From positions 13,736,133-13,782,132 of the forward strand of contig OZ037769.1 in assembly GCA_964035545.1 (NCBI GenBank): a DNA stretch of 46,000 nucleotides, given 5' to 3'. This stretch comes from Bugula neritina. Its lineage: Eukaryota; Bryozoa; Gymnolaemata; Cheilostomatida; Bugulidae. This document shows, piece by piece, positions 45,391 through 46,000 of the stretch; positions within the stretch are counted from its first letter, which is position 1, and each line of letters starts with the position of its first letter. A program made the position numbers and the translations under genes. The notes beneath the pieces are model-generated. The model was not told the DNA's origin. It ran no database searches and saw nothing but the letters and a program-made list of their open reading frames with translations.

Positions 45391-46000
45391 GCATAGGGCT
45401 CTGAGCCAAGGTTAGGCTTCAACGAATAACATAACATCTGTCATGGCGTGTAAAGTTGGCAGCGAGTATAATATTCTGTTAGAACTCCCTGGTAACTAGC
45501 CTTTGATGCCAGTGTCTAGTGTCAATAACTGGTACTTTAGAAGCATTTGAATGCACATAGTATATTATCTAGTAAACACCCTATAGTGGTAATCAGGTGA
45601 GATAAAATTTATGTGTAAACCAAAGTAACATAAACTTTATCAAGAAAATTGCTGTATTACTTTGGTTGATCAGTTACATAGTCACTTTACACAAGGCTAT
45701 ACTTAAGAGCTTTTTATATAAAACTGTCTGCTTATCTTTTTTTTTAAAATAGCAAGATTTTATTAAAAGCCGCAGTCTTTGTTCATAAAACGGGTAAAAT
45801 GTGATTTAGGCCTTTACTAGTACCATTTGAAATAAACTTTGTAGTAACATTTCTAACATAATTAAATATCATCATCAAGGTAAAGCTAGCAGATATTAGC
45901 AAATATTACATCTTTCCTATCGACAAACACCTTTCAGCAACATGACCCTTGAAAATACCATTATCTGCCAACACACAACATCAGAGCTTTGTTAGTCTGT
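45391..46000. other. Right end of window, no gene seen
   Basis: AT-rich with no supported exon or repeat. Confidence 0.4.

Noticed and set aside
35640-46000. CRISPR arrays, prokaryotic operons or phage genes
   Set aside because: Introns, poly(A) signals and SINEs show animal nuclear DNA; no regularly spaced direct repeats with unique spacers occur anywhere in the window.

Overview
The window is nuclear DNA from an animal, most likely an invertebrate. It is strongly AT-rich. Its genes are split by GT-AG introns of about 0.1 to 2.4 kb, and it carries TATA boxes, AATAAA poly(A) signals, tRNA-derived SINEs, a Tc1-type DNA transposon, a Penelope-like retroelement and long microsatellites. The sequence alone does not fix the phylum. 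Nearly all real coding sequence lies in short exons, so most open frames longer than 60 codons are noise or shadows.

Two small multigene families are interleaved. The first has four complete three-exon PLAC8/cornifelin-like genes: 894-2776 (+), 19808-22257 (-), 26579-27563 (-) and 37078-40397 (-). All four share a Pro/Gln/Tyr-rich N-terminus, a cysteine-rich core and the same intron phases (1, then 0).

The second family encodes short secreted peptides of 77 to 98 residues that I do not recognise. Each has a signal peptide, six cysteines in a fixed frame (C-x9-C-x2-C-x2-C-x5-C-x6/9-C) and a basic C-terminal tail. The members are 5447-6407 (-), 9618-10612 (-), 17031-17975 (+) and 30802-32091 (-). 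Two orphan promoter/exon-1 remnants lie near 14527-14621 and 35720-35815. Every member has a non-coding first exon carrying a GCAAGCACTTGC palindrome (split by two bases in the 14.5 kb remnant) just below a TATA-like box. Three members have a potential hairpin right after the stop codon. The architecture resembles antimicrobial or defensive peptides (inference), and this cluster is the best candidate for an undescribed system here.

Mobile DNA has shaped the locus. Two copies of one MITE lie 3' of two of the peptide genes. A dead Tc1 element with perfect 27-bp ends sits at 11982-13763. A foldback element sits in an intron of the peptide gene at 30.8-32.1 kb. A 5'-truncated Penelope-like element with an intact RT-core/GIY-YIG frame ends in a good hammerhead ribozyme (35538-35582). 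TA repeats flank this element, and the right-hand repeat cuts into the first exon of one peptide remnant.

The rest is AT-rich spacer, much of it duplicated with the peptide genes, plus a (TAG)n array of about 1 kb near the right end. No protein-coding gene was found right of 40.4 kb apart from a decayed LINE-like fragment.
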